DNA of 20,214 bases, taken from contig DASYUM010000324.1 in NCBI GenBank assembly GCA_036001225.1, positions 1 to 20,214 on the forward strand, read 5' to 3'. Every line of letters starts with the position of its first letter. The first letter of the stretch is position 1. This document shows, piece by piece, positions 13,351-20,214 of the stretch. The position numbers and the translations under genes are program-made. The notes beneath the pieces are model-generated. The model saw nothing but the letters and a program-made list of their open reading frames with translations. It ran no database searches and had not been told where the DNA came from. The DNA comes from DASYUM01 sp036001225 (GTDB lineage: Bacteria > Methylomirabilota > Methylomirabilia > Rokubacteriales > DASRDR01).

Positions 13351-14966
13351 GTGCGCCTGGCGGCCACGGCGCTCGGAGCGTAGCGCACCCCGCTCGGGAG
13401 GCGCAAGCCCTGGCCGGGCGCGCGCCATTGCTGAAGCTCCAGAATGTCGCTCGGGACGCCGGGCGACGATTGCGACAGAACGAGCCGCCGCGTGGGTCCG
13501 AGCACATACCCGGCGGCCGAGAGCTGCGCCCGCGGCGGCAGGGCGGCATTCCCCTCCTGACGCGGATCGCAGTTGAGCACCCACCACTCGCGATGCCGGG
13601 TCAGCACCGCGGGGTCCAACGGTCCGCCGTCGAGCCGAGCGCGATCCCCGTCCACGACCTGCAGCAGGTACCACTGGACGGGCAGGGGCAGGGCATCGAA
13701 GCGGTTCATCAGCCAGACCCCGCTGTCGGCGAGGCGATCGCGTCTCCAGGCGGACATCAGCGTGTACAGGTCCTGGTGGACCTTCGTGTGATACGGATGC
13801 AGCACGTCCCGAGCCAGGCCACCCACCGCCAGCAGCAGCAACGTGACGCTCGCGATCATGCCCGCCGTCCGTTGCCGGGCGACGGTGTCGAAGGCGCCGA
13901 CGATGCCAGCGAGGGCGGCTCCGACCAACAGGCAGATGGCCGGCGCCAGGTGTTGCGCGACCCGAGCACTGCCGCCGTAGGGGTAGCGTCGAAACACCGC
14001 CGCCACGAGCGTGAGCATGAAAATCGACCCCAGCAGGAGCAACAGGTCCGTCTGCCCACGCCTGAGGAGCACCCGGATGCCCACCAGGCAGAGGAGCAGC
14101 GTGATCACGCTGGCGCCGTTCTTGCCGCCCAGCGGATAGCTCATCATCTCCGCGGTGTGGACGTCGATCAGCCAGACGACGAATCGGAGAGGGTCGAGGG
14201 GTGGGAGCCCGCGAACCCAGTAGACCAGCATCTCCGTCTTCGTCTGTTCGTACTGAGCGCTGGTCGAGAGGTACAGGAGTCCCGCGAACGACAGCCCGAC
14301 CACCGCGGTGTAGACCCCGAACAAGGCCCAGTCCGCCGAGCCCGACCGACGGCGCCACAGGATCGGCAGCAACCCGATGCCGATCGCCCCGGCCACGAAC
14401 ACGCTCGGGAAGGAGAGCGCGAGCGCGAGGGGAGTGACGGTGATCAGGAGGACGAGCCAGCGGCGGGGCCTCGCCGCGCGACTCCATTGCACGGCCAGCA
14501 TGAGGAGCGCCGCCGCCACCATGAGGTCCGTGCCGTACGGCTTGATGTCCAGCGAATAGCGGGTGACGTAGTGGGTGGCGGTCAGGACGCCCACCGCGCA
14601 CATGGCGCCCAGCGGGGGCAGGGCCAGCCAGGCCAGGCGCGCAAAGAAGAGCAGGGCGGCCAGGCCCGTGATCAGGGGAAAGAGACGCAGCGTGTACTCG
14701 GAGGTGCCCCCGTGCTGAACGGCCGTGAACTGCGCCGCCAGGAATCCGAGCGGCGCGACCTGGAGGCGATCGAGCGGGCGAAGCAGGTCGGCGTAGGTGT
14801 GACGCTCGACCAGGTTCAGCACCACCCCGGCCTCGTCGCTCCAGAGCGGGAAGCGCAGGCTGTAGCGGACGAGCCGCCAGACCACGCCGGCGGTGAGCAG
14901 GATGACGGTCCACCGGCGCGCGTGCGCGGACCAGTCGATGCCCGGCAGCGGCGTGGGGTCGGACAC
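13332..14966 (-). CDS. GT39/PMT-2-type membrane glycosyltransferase (ArnT-like fold)
   Basis: 544 residues with roughly ten or more hydrophobic helices, then a soluble C-terminal domain (about 400-544). The Asp-Glu pair at 44-45 in LWSDEAGV sits in the first periplasmic loop, where GT39/ArnT-like enzymes have their catalytic acidic residue. Such enzymes transfer a sugar from a polyprenyl-phosphate carrier to a lipid or protein on the outer face of the membrane. The acceptor and donor are unknown. The start is GTG at 14966, 2 nt after the TGA of the decayed permease fragment. Its last residues R-I-M-P-E lie inside the direct repeat and resemble the R-I-M-A-K end of the upstream binding protein. 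It interrupts the binding-protein/permease order expected of a CUT1 operon, so it was probably inserted. Confidence 0.85.
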   Translation of the reverse strand: MSDPTPLPGIDWSAHARRWTVILLTAGVVWRLVRYSLRFPLWSDEAGVVLNLVERHTYADLLRPLDRLQVAPLGFLAAQFTAVQHGGTSEYTLRLFPLITGLAALLFFARLAWLALPPLGAMCAVGVLTATHYVTRYSLDIKPYGTDLMVAAALLMLAVQWSRAARPRRWLVLLITVTPLALALSFPSVFVAGAIGIGLLPILWRRRSGSADWALFGVYTAVVGLSFAGLLYLSTSAQYEQTKTEMLVYWVRGLPPLDPLRFVVWLIDVHTAEMMSYPLGGKNGASVITLLLCLVGIRVLLRRGQTDLLLLLGSIFMLTLVAAVFRRYPYGGSARVAQHLAPAICLLVGAALAGIVGAFDTVARQRTAGMIASVTLLLLAVGGLARDVLHPYHTKVHQDLYTLMSAWRRDRLADSGVWLMNRFDALPLPVQWYLLQVVDGDRARLDGGPLDPAVLTRHREWWVLNCDPRQEGNAALPPRAQLSAAGYVLGPTRRLVLSQSSPGVPSDILELQQWRAPGQGLRLPSGVRYAPSAVAARRTRIMPE

Positions 14967-14968
14967 GC

Positions 14969-15082
14969 TCAGCGACTGCCAGCCGGCGCGTCGCGGAGCG
15001 GGAAGCGGTCGATCGCCGGCATGACGAAGAGCCCGGGCCGGATGAAGCCCCGGCTCTCGAGGGTCCGGCGGCGGAGCGCGAT
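14969..15082 (-). pseudogene. Decayed 5' copy of the MalF-type permease gene
   Basis: Directly after the binding-protein stop, the minus strand has GAGGAG, an ATC 8 nt later, and 37 codons reading ALRRRTLESRGFIRPGLF and onward to a TGA at 14971-14969. This parallels the true permease N-terminus (ALRRRTRESLGFILPGLF). The hydrophobic helix is broken by Arg, Pro and Asp substitutions. It is a relic of the original binding-protein/permease junction. It may still be translated as a short peptide that couples translation to the GTG of the glycosyltransferase gene. Confidence 0.75.
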
Positions 15083-15115
15083 GCGCCCGGCTCCTCCTAC
15101 TTGGCCATGATCCGG
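14995..15115. repeat. 120-bp direct repeat, copy B (binding-protein side)
   Basis: This is the partner of 13231-13350. It holds the last codons and TAG of the second sugar-binding protein (N-R-I-M-A-K), the GAGGAG ribosome binding site, the ATC and the decayed permease start. Weaker similarity (about 13 of 20) extends some 20 bp further left in both copies. Confidence 0.9.
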
Positions 15116-16344
15116 TTGATGGCCGCCTCCAACTCCTTGATCCCGTCCGCGGGCGACACCTCGGCGGTCGTGATCTTGGCGCCGACCAGCCGGAGCTGCT
15201 CCTGGATGTCGGGGAATTGCGGGATCCGGTTCCGCTCCTTGGCGATCTCCAGGCTCTTCAGGATGGCGTCGGCGTAGGCGAGGGTCCCGGTGAACGTCGG
15301 GCTCCGCAGCACCGAGTAGCGCGCGTTGTGGATCGCCGACGAGGTGGCGGGGTGCTTCACGGCCTGGAGCCCGAAGTCCCGGCCGGCCAGCCAGCGGGCG
15401 AACTCCCAGGCAGCATCCACGCTCTTGCTATCCCTGGCGATGCCGATCGTCCAGACGCCCCGCATCGGCGTCTGCCGCGCCTGCCTCGGCACCACCGCGT
15501 ACCCGAGCTTGCCGGCCACCATCGACTTCTCCTTGTCCTCCAGCGGCCGGGCGCCCGAGGCCCACTGGACGGCCATCGCGGCCTTGCCGAGCTGCATGGT
15601 CTTGGTCACGTCGGCGAAGGTGTAGCCTTTCACGCCCGGCGGGCAGTATTTCATGAGCTCGACGTAGAACTCGGCGGCGGCCTTCCCGGCCGGCGTGTTC
15701 ACCGCGGCCCGGTTGTTGGCGTCGAGGAGCTCCACGCCCCACGACCAGAGGAACAGCGTGAGGTAAGCGAACGTCTGGACGTCGCTGCCGGCCGTCATGA
15801 CGAACCCAGCGACGTCCTTGCCCGGATCGTGGAGCTGCTTGGCCAGGGCGAGCGTCTCGTCCCAGGTGGCCGGCGGCTTGAAACCGCGCTGGTCGAAGAG
15901 ATCCTTCCGGTAGATCAGGAGCTGGACGTTGGGGTCCACGGGGAGCGCGTAGATCTTCCCCTTGTAGCTGCCGGCGGCCAGGGTGGTCGGCACGAAGTCG
16001 CCGGGCTCGACTTGCTTGGCCAGGTCGTCGAGGGGGTGGAGGAACTCGGCGAGCGTGGGCACCCACGGCTCGTCGATGAAGAGGACGTCGTAGCGCGCCG
16101 CCCCACCGGCCAGCGACAGGAGCTGCTTCTTGTACAGTTCGCCGTAGGGGGCGGTGTCGAGGTTCACCTTGATCTTGGTCTGCTGCTCGAAGCTCGGCAG
16201 GAGGGCCCGGACGACGTCCTCTTTGAAGCCGGCCAGCATGGCGAGGTTGATGGATTTGGCCGGCTGGGCCGTCGCCGGTCCAGCGAGGGCGACCAGCACG
16301 AAGGCGACGAGCGGGAGCGTCAGACCGCGGAAGGCTCTGGTCAT
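15097..16344 (-). CDS. Sugar ABC transporter substrate-binding protein (second importer), Sec-exported
   Basis: 415 residues. A Sec signal peptide (positive MTRAFRG, hydrophobic core, A-T-A cleavage near residue 26) precedes a family-1 extracellular solute-binding protein. It starts INLAMLAGFKEDVV and has LPSFEQQTKIKVN, YDVLFIDEPWVP, KIYALPVDPNVQLLIYRKDLF and a late WEFARWLAG segment. It binds an unidentified sugar or oligosaccharide for the MalF/MalG pair further down the operon. The ATG at 16344 has an ideal AGGAGG with a 5-nt spacer. An open frame reaches to 16632 but has no better start. Its natural partner permease is now separated from it by the glycosyltransferase gene. Confidence 0.93.
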   Translation of the reverse strand: MTRAFRGLTLPLVAFVLVALAGPATAQPAKSINLAMLAGFKEDVVRALLPSFEQQTKIKVNLDTAPYGELYKKQLLSLAGGAARYDVLFIDEPWVPTLAEFLHPLDDLAKQVEPGDFVPTTLAAGSYKGKIYALPVDPNVQLLIYRKDLFDQRGFKPPATWDETLALAKQLHDPGKDVAGFVMTAGSDVQTFAYLTLFLWSWGVELLDANNRAAVNTPAGKAAAEFYVELMKYCPPGVKGYTFADVTKTMQLGKAAMAVQWASGARPLEDKEKSMVAGKLGYAVVPRQARQTPMRGVWTIGIARDSKSVDAAWEFARWLAGRDFGLQAVKHPATSSAIHNARYSVLRSPTFTGTLAYADAILKSLEIAKERNRIPQFPDIQEQLRLVGAKITTAEVSPADGIKELEAAINRIMAK

Positions 16345-16365
16345 GGGATCCTCCTCGCAACGCAC

Positions 16366-16382
16366 CCCCCGCCCGCCGGGGG
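16366..16382 (-). other. G+C hairpin in the leader of the second binding-protein gene
   Basis: A six-base-pair stem (CCCCCG with CGGGGG) and a 5-nt loop lie between the small membrane-protein gene and the AGGAGG of the binding-protein gene. It may protect or insulate the binding-protein message. It is not followed by T residues in the transcript direction. Confidence 0.3.
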
Positions 16383-16418
16383 CGAGAGGGAAGGAGAGGG
16401 GGGAGTCCGAGCGGATCG

Positions 16419-16604
16419 TCAGCCGCGCTGGGCCTGCCGCAGCAGGGCGCGCGTCTTCTCTTCCTCCTGGTAGACGAGCCCCGCGACGGCCCGTGTCATC
16501 TGCGTGATCTGGCGCAGGCACACGATCATGACCGCGAAGCATACCGCGGTGATGAGGCTTCCCGCGATGACGGCGATCATCAGAGCGGTGTGAGAGGGCT
16601 CCAT
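16419..16604 (-). CDS. Small single-helix membrane protein, unknown function
   Basis: 61 residues. Residues about 8-30 form one strongly hydrophobic helix (LMIAVIAGSLITAVCFAVMI). A charged amphipathic tail containing YQEEEKTRALLRQ follows and could form a coiled coil. The ATG at 16604 has GGAG about 6 nt upstream. It lies 74 bp before the binding-protein gene on the same strand, so it appears to head the second importer operon. I do not recognise a family. The helix-plus-charged-tail form is that of small transporter-associated or regulatory membrane peptides, but nothing in the sequence proves a role. Confidence that it is a real gene rests on the start, ribosome binding site and protein-like composition. 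Confidence 0.65.
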   Translation of the reverse strand: MEPSHTALMIAVIAGSLITAVCFAVMIVCLRQITQMTRAVAGLVYQEEEKTRALLRQAQRG

Positions 16605-16771
16605 ACCGACTCCAGCAACATATCACTTCCACGGGTCCGGTGAAAGCAAGGGGCGTGCCCGCCCGAGCCGATCAGAAATCCTGCGCCCGCGGCGGTGCCG
16701 CGCAGCGGAGCGAGCCGCGATGTACCATGGCGTATCCGTTTCGAGACACGTGGCCACGAAGGGGACCCGTG

Positions 16772-19147
16772 ATGCCGGCCTACAAGGGTGAAGCCCTCCA
16801 CACCGATCCGAACCTCCAGCTCGGCGGCCTCCTGGAGCCTGCCCCCCGGGACGAGGCCTTCCAGGCGATCGAGGCGGTCACCGCGTGGACGCGGGACGGC
16901 GGGCGCGTCACGTTCCGCTGCCGCACGAGCGCGGGGGAGGAGGCCCGCGTCCTGCTCGAGGCCTGGGCCCCCGACGTGGTGCGACTCCGGCTGATCCCGC
17001 GCGGCGAGCCCGACGACCGGCCCACGCCGTTGCTCGTCGGGAGGCCCGCCTCGCCGGTCGCCGTCACGGTCGCCGAGGCCGCCGGCCGCATCACCCTGCG
17101 GACGACGCGCCTCCGCGTCCACGTCACGCGGGACCCGTGGCAGCTCCTCGTCGAGGACAGTCGGGGGCGCGTCGTCTGCGGCGAGAACCGCCGCGACACC
17201 GACCTCCGCGGGAACCCTCGGGTGCCGGTCCTCGGCTACGCCCGGGATGCCGCCGGCCAGGTGGAACGGGTGCACGAGGCCCTGATGCTCGGCCCCGCCG
17301 AGCGGCTGTACGGCTTCGGCGAGAAGTACACGCCGCTCGACAAGCGCGGCCAGCGGATCGACTGCTGGAACTTCAACTCCTGGGGGACCACCAACGAGCG
17401 CGCCTACAAGAACGTGCCCTTCTTCATGAGCTCGCGCGGCTACGGGGTCTTCGTGAACAGCCTCCGCCGGAGCCTGTACGAGCTGGGCGCCGCGCGCAGC
17501 TCGGTCTCGACCACGCTCGAGGTCCGCGACGGGCAGCTCGACCTCTTCATCGTCTACGGCCCGTCGCTGAAGGCCGTGCTGCGGGGCTACACCGCGCTGA
17601 CGGGCCGGCCGCCCGTCCCGCCCCGCTGGTCGTTCGGCCTCTGGATGTCGCGCTGGGGTTACCGGTCGCGGAAGGAGCTGGAAGGCATCGCCGACGAGCT
17701 GCGGCGGCGCGCGGTGCCCTGCGACGTCCTGCACCTCGATCCCTACTGGATGCGCGAGAACCAGTACGCCGACCTCGTCTGGGACGAGCCGGCCTTCCCC
17801 GATCCCCCCGCGATGCTCGCCGGGCTGCGCGCCAGGGGCTTCCGGGTCTGCCTCTGGCTCCAGCCGTGGATCCCGCGCACCAGCGAGGTCTTCGCCGAGG
17901 GCGAGGCGGGTGGCTACTTCGCCCGGCGCCCCGACGGCGCGGTCTACCTCTACACGCCGACGATCCCGCTGACGCCGGTGCCGTGCGGTATCGTGGACTT
18001 CTCGAACCCGGCCGCGCTCCGCTGGTACCAGGGGAAGATCCGGCGGCTCTGCGAGATGGGCGTGAGCGCGTTCAAGACCGACTTCGGCGAGGCGATCCCC
18101 GAGGACGCCGTCTTCCACGGCGGCGTGACCGGCCGCGACATGCACAACCTCTACCCGCTCCTCTATAACCGCGCCTTCTACGAGGTCTTCGACGCGTTGG
18201 GTGGGGACCGCGTGGTGTGGAGCCGCTCGGCGTACGCCGGCAGCCAGCGCTACCCCGTCCACTGGGGCGGCGATCCCTTCTGCACCTTCACCGACCTGGC
18301 GCTGACGCTGTGGGCGGGGCTGAGCATGGGGCTGTCGGGTTTCCCGTTCTGGAGCCACGACATCGGGGGCTTCGAGGGGTCGCCGTCGCCCGAGCTCTAC
18401 GTGCGGTGGGCCCAGTTCGGGCTGCTCAGCTCCCACAGCCGCTGCCACGGCACGCGGCCGCGGGAGCCGTGGGAGTTCGGCGAGCGCGCGGTGCGGATCT
18501 TCCGCCGCTACGCCCGGCTCCGCTACCGGCTGCTCCCGTACCTCCTGACCTGCGCCCACGAGGCGGCCCGGACGGGGTGCCCGGTCCTGCGGCCGATGGT
18601 GCTCGAGTTCCAGGACGACCCCGCCACCGATCGGCTCGATCTCCAGTACATGCTCGGGCCGTCGCTCCTGGTGGCGCCGATCTACGACGGCGGGACGCGA
18701 CGCTCGATGTATCTGCCCCGCGGAGGCTGGACCGACTTCTGGAGCGGGCGCACGTATGCCGGGCCGCAGACGCTCGACTACGCGGCCCCGCTCGACCGCG
18801 TGCCGCTCCTCGTCCGCGAAGACAGCATCCTGCCGCTGGGTCCCGAGATGCCGTTCACGGGCGCCCGGCCGACCGACCCGCTGACGCTACTCCTGTACGT
18901 CGCGCGCGCCGCCCGCTACACGGTCGAGGAGGGCGACCACCGGACCCGCGTCGAGGCGGTTCGCCGGCGGGGTGGCCTCGATGTCACGGTCGTCGGTCCC
19001 GAGCGCGGCTACGTGCTGGAGCCGCACGGCCTCGGCCGGGTCCGTCGGGTCACCGTGAACGGCCGAGCGCTGAGACCGGATGTCCGCGGTCGCGTCGAGG
19101 TCCCCGCCAGCCGCCGGGGCCCGCTGCGGGTCCGCTTCGTCGAGTGA
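16772..19147 (+). CDS. yicI: GH31 alpha-xylosidase (YicI-like)
   Basis: 791 residues, close to E. coli YicI (772), with no signal peptide. The N-terminal beta domain runs to about 270. The barrel carries GFGEKYTPLDKRG (181-193), the nucleophile Asp437 in FKTDFGE and the acid/base Asp501 in PVHWGGD. GLSGFPFWSHDIGGFEG and LLSSHSRCHG follow. KTDFGE and the following MHNLYPLLYN are the YicI-type form, which favours alpha-xylosidase over alpha-glucosidase. The enzyme would remove alpha-xylosyl units from imported isoprimeverose or xyloglucan oligosaccharides. I chose ATG 16772 because AAGGGG lies 7 nt upstream. ATG 16727 is in frame but has no well-placed ribosome binding site. The 167-bp divergent region upstream holds a CTGCGC/GCGCAG hairpin (16681-16705) and no convincing promoter. 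Confidence 0.93.
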   Translation: MPAYKGEALHTDPNLQLGGLLEPAPRDEAFQAIEAVTAWTRDGGRVTFRCRTSAGEEARVLLEAWAPDVVRLRLIPRGEPDDRPTPLLVGRPASPVAVTVAEAAGRITLRTTRLRVHVTRDPWQLLVEDSRGRVVCGENRRDTDLRGNPRVPVLGYARDAAGQVERVHEALMLGPAERLYGFGEKYTPLDKRGQRIDCWNFNSWGTTNERAYKNVPFFMSSRGYGVFVNSLRRSLYELGAARSSVSTTLEVRDGQLDLFIVYGPSLKAVLRGYTALTGRPPVPPRWSFGLWMSRWGYRSRKELEGIADELRRRAVPCDVLHLDPYWMRENQYADLVWDEPAFPDPPAMLAGLRARGFRVCLWLQPWIPRTSEVFAEGEAGGYFARRPDGAVYLYTPTIPLTPVPCGIVDFSNPAALRWYQGKIRRLCEMGVSAFKTDFGEAIPEDAVFHGGVTGRDMHNLYPLLYNRAFYEVFDALGGDRVVWSRSAYAGSQRYPVHWGGDPFCTFTDLALTLWAGLSMGLSGFPFWSHDIGGFEGSPSPELYVRWAQFGLLSSHSRCHGTRPREPWEFGERAVRIFRRYARLRYRLLPYLLTCAHEAARTGCPVLRPMVLEFQDDPATDRLDLQYMLGPSLLVAPIYDGGTRRSMYLPRGGWTDFWSGRTYAGPQTLDYAAPLDRVPLLVREDSILPLGPEMPFTGARPTDPLTLLLYVARAARYTVEEGDHRTRVEAVRRRGGLDVTVVGPERGYVLEPHGLGRVRRVTVNGRALRPDVRGRVEVPASRRGPLRVRFVE

Positions 19148-19148
19148 G

Positions 19149-19176
19149 GAGGCCGCCCCGGGGGCGCGCCGGCCTC
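19149..19176. terminator. Candidate bidirectional terminator hairpin between convergent genes
   Basis: GAGGCCG (19149-19155) and CGGCCTC (19170-19176) form a 7-bp stem around a very G+C-rich 14-nt loop. It lies just after the alpha-xylosidase stop and reaches into the stop codon of the convergent aminotransferase gene. No T-tract is present on either strand. Confidence 0.4.
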
Positions 19177-20214
19177 AGACGACCGAGGCCGCCGTGAGGG
19201 GTCGCCGAGTCGTGCGCCCGACCCGCCGCTGGGCGGTCTCGATCGCCGTGCCGAGCCGGCGGATCCCCTCGGCGATCGCCCGGGGCTCCAGCGCCGCGAA
19301 GCAGAGCCGGATGTGGTCCTCGCCCCCGCGTCCCGCGGTGAACTGCGGGCCGGGGCGGACGACGACGCCCTGCTCGGCCGCCTCCGGCAGGACCTCGGCG
19401 GTGGTCAGCGATGCGGGGAGCTGGGCCCAGACGTAGTAGCCGCCGGAGGGGATCCGGAAGCTCAGGCTCGGGCAGCGCTGGTGGAGCGCGGCGACCAGCG
19501 CGTCGCGGCGGAGCCGGAACTCGGCCCGGAGAACCCCGAGATGGCGCTCGAGGTGTGAGCCCGCGATGAACCCGGCGGCCAGCCGCTGGGTCAGCGCGGG
19601 CAGGTGGAGGTCCACGAACTCCTTCGCCACCGTCAACGGCCCCATCGCCTCCGCCGGCGCCGCGAGCCAGCCGACGCGCAGTCCCGGCACCCCGATCTTC
19701 GAGAAGCTGCCCATGTAGACCACGAGGCCACCGGCGTCGAGGGCCGTGAGCCGGGGCGGCGGGGGCTCCTCGAAGAAGAGCTCGCCGTAGAGGTCGCTCT
19801 CGACGACCGGCACCCGGTAGCGGCCGGCCAGCTCGAGGACGCGGCGGCGCCGCTCCCGGCCGAGCACACTGCCCGTCGGGTTGTGGAACGTCGGGATCAG
19901 GTAGACGAGCTTCGGGCGGTAGCGCTCGAGGGCCTCCTCCAGCGCCTCCGGCTGGAGCCCCTCGTGGTCCATCGCGATCCCCACCACCTCGGCCCCGGCC
20001 CAGCGGAAGGCGACCAGCGCGCACTGGAAGGTCGTCGCCTCGGTCAGCACGACGTCGCCTGGGCTTAGAAAGGCCCGGGCCAATACGTTGATCCCTTGCT
20101 GGGCGCCGGCAGTGATCAGGATGCCGTCGGCGCCGGCGCGGATGCCTCGCGAGCCGAGCCACGCGGCCACCGCCTCCCGCAGGCGGGGATCGCCCGGCGG
20201 CGGAGCCGGGGCGA
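19175..20214 (-). CDS. PLP-dependent class-I aminotransferase-like protein, MocR/PdxR type, 5' end beyond the window
   Basis: The reading frame is open to the right edge, so the gene is partial. The visible part is a fold-type I aminotransferase domain. It begins GDPRLREAVAAWL, the usual start of the aminotransferase domain in MocR regulators and their stand-alone relatives. TAGAQQG, IPTFHNPTG and VVESDLYGEL are family motifs. The PLP-binding lysine is in SFSKIGVPGLRVGW (codon at 19699-19697), and the C-terminal substrate-carboxylate arginine is in HIRLCFA. If a GntR-type winged helix lies off the edge, this is a MocR transcription factor. Otherwise it is an aminotransferase (2-aminoadipate or aromatic type). 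The apparent GTG at 20170 is internal, because the conserved domain continues upstream of it. It is convergent with the alpha-xylosidase gene, with a 27-bp gap. Confidence 0.9.
   Translation of the reverse strand, partial: APAPPPGDPRLREAVAAWLGSRGIRAGADGILITAGAQQGINVLARAFLSPGDVVLTEATTFQCALVAFRWAGAEVVGIAMDHEGLQPEALEEALERYRPKLVYLIPTFHNPTGSVLGRERRRRVLELAGRYRVPVVESDLYGELFFEEPPPPRLTALDAGGLVVYMGSFSKIGVPGLRVGWLAAPAEAMGPLTVAKEFVDLHLPALTQRLAAGFIAGSHLERHLGVLRAEFRLRRDALVAALHQRCPSLSFRIPSGGYYVWAQLPASLTTAEVLPEAAEQGVVVRPGPQFTAGRGGEDHIRLCFAALEPRAIAEGIRRLGTAIETAQRRVGRTTRRPLTAASVV

Noticed and set aside
13319..13549. Extending the MalF-type permease to upstream ATG codons.
   Set aside because: The added residues would be an out-of-frame reading of the glycosyltransferase C-terminus and are not permease-like.
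13231..15115. Insertion sequence or integron origin for the segment between the direct repeats.
   Set aside because: No transposase, integrase, terminal inverted repeats or short target-site duplication are visible. The repeats are fragments of the host operon itself.
16749..16758. Perfect 10-bp palindrome CGTGGCCACG just before the alpha-xylosidase start, considered as an operator.
   Set aside because: Short G+C palindromes are frequent here and no second copy was found near related genes.
16640..16771. Earlier starts (16640 or 16727) for the alpha-xylosidase.
   Set aside because: The extra residues are Arg/Ala-rich and unlike the family N-terminus, and neither start has a well-placed ribosome binding site. 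16727 remains possible.
16580..18559. A 659-codon minus-strand frame opposite the alpha-xylosidase.
   Set aside because: It is antisense to a fully motif-supported GH31 gene and shows no recognisable domain.
1..20214. CRISPR arrays, tRNA or rRNA genes, phage or toxin-antitoxin modules.
   Set aside because: No regularly spaced repeats, tRNA-like cloverleaf, rRNA signature or recognisable phage or toxin genes were seen.

Overview
The window is a gene-dense, very G+C-rich (roughly 70% by eye) stretch of bacterial chromosome. It has AGGAG-type ribosome binding sites, many GTG starts, very short intergenic gaps, and no tRNA, rRNA, insertion sequence or CRISPR array that I can see. The gene mix (Tat-exported sugar-binding protein, CUT1-type sugar permeases, family 51 and 31 glycosidases, SMP-30 lactonase, FMN hydroxy-acid dehydrogenase) suggests a free-living soil or subsurface heterotroph. 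A lineage such as Candidatus Rokubacteria/Methylomirabilota is possible, but that is a guess from style and not shown by any marker gene.

Layout, left to right. (1) 1-1730, minus: a CinA-family protein followed by a HAD phosphatase that runs off the left edge. (2) 1777-2937, plus: an FMN-dependent alpha-hydroxy-acid dehydrogenase. (3) 2957-5682, minus: a GH51 arabinofuranosidase, an HSL-family esterase, and a 5'-truncated remnant of a fumarylacetoacetate-hydrolase-family gene abutting the esterase stop codon. (4) 5737-8882, plus: a sugar ABC importer (Tat substrate-binding protein plus two permeases). It is driven by a good sigma-70 promoter whose -35 box overlaps the -35 box of the divergent GH51 promoter. 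(5) 8885-16604, minus: a long unidirectional run of a 61-residue single-TM protein, a second sugar-binding protein, a GT39-type membrane glycosyltransferase, two permeases, a YcaQ-type DNA glycosylase, an SMP-30 lactonase and a Nudix hydrolase. (6) 16772-19147, plus: a GH31 alpha-xylosidase. (7) 19175-20214, minus: a MocR/class-I aminotransferase-like protein cut by the right edge.

Functionally the middle of the window reads as a plant-polysaccharide (arabinoxylan or xyloglucan side-chain) oligosaccharide utilisation region. Two importers would bring oligosaccharides in. Cytoplasmic GH51 and GH31 enzymes would remove arabinose and xylose units, and the lactonase would open a sugar lactone from an oxidative pentose route. 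Neither importer has its ATPase in the window.

The most unusual structure is a 120-bp direct repeat (110 of 120 positions identical plus one 1-nt indel) that brackets the glycosyltransferase gene inside the second ABC operon. Each copy contains the end of a coding region, the Shine-Dalgarno site and the first codons of the permease. The upstream copy is a decayed permease start. The permease itself appears to begin at an AUC codon, since no ATG, GTG or TTG lies in a plausible position. Other points of interest are the esterase/FAH junction with a single in-frame TAG, a CinA protein whose C-terminal deamidase motifs are eroded, an 11-codon relay ORF between two permease genes, and the divergent overlapping promoters.
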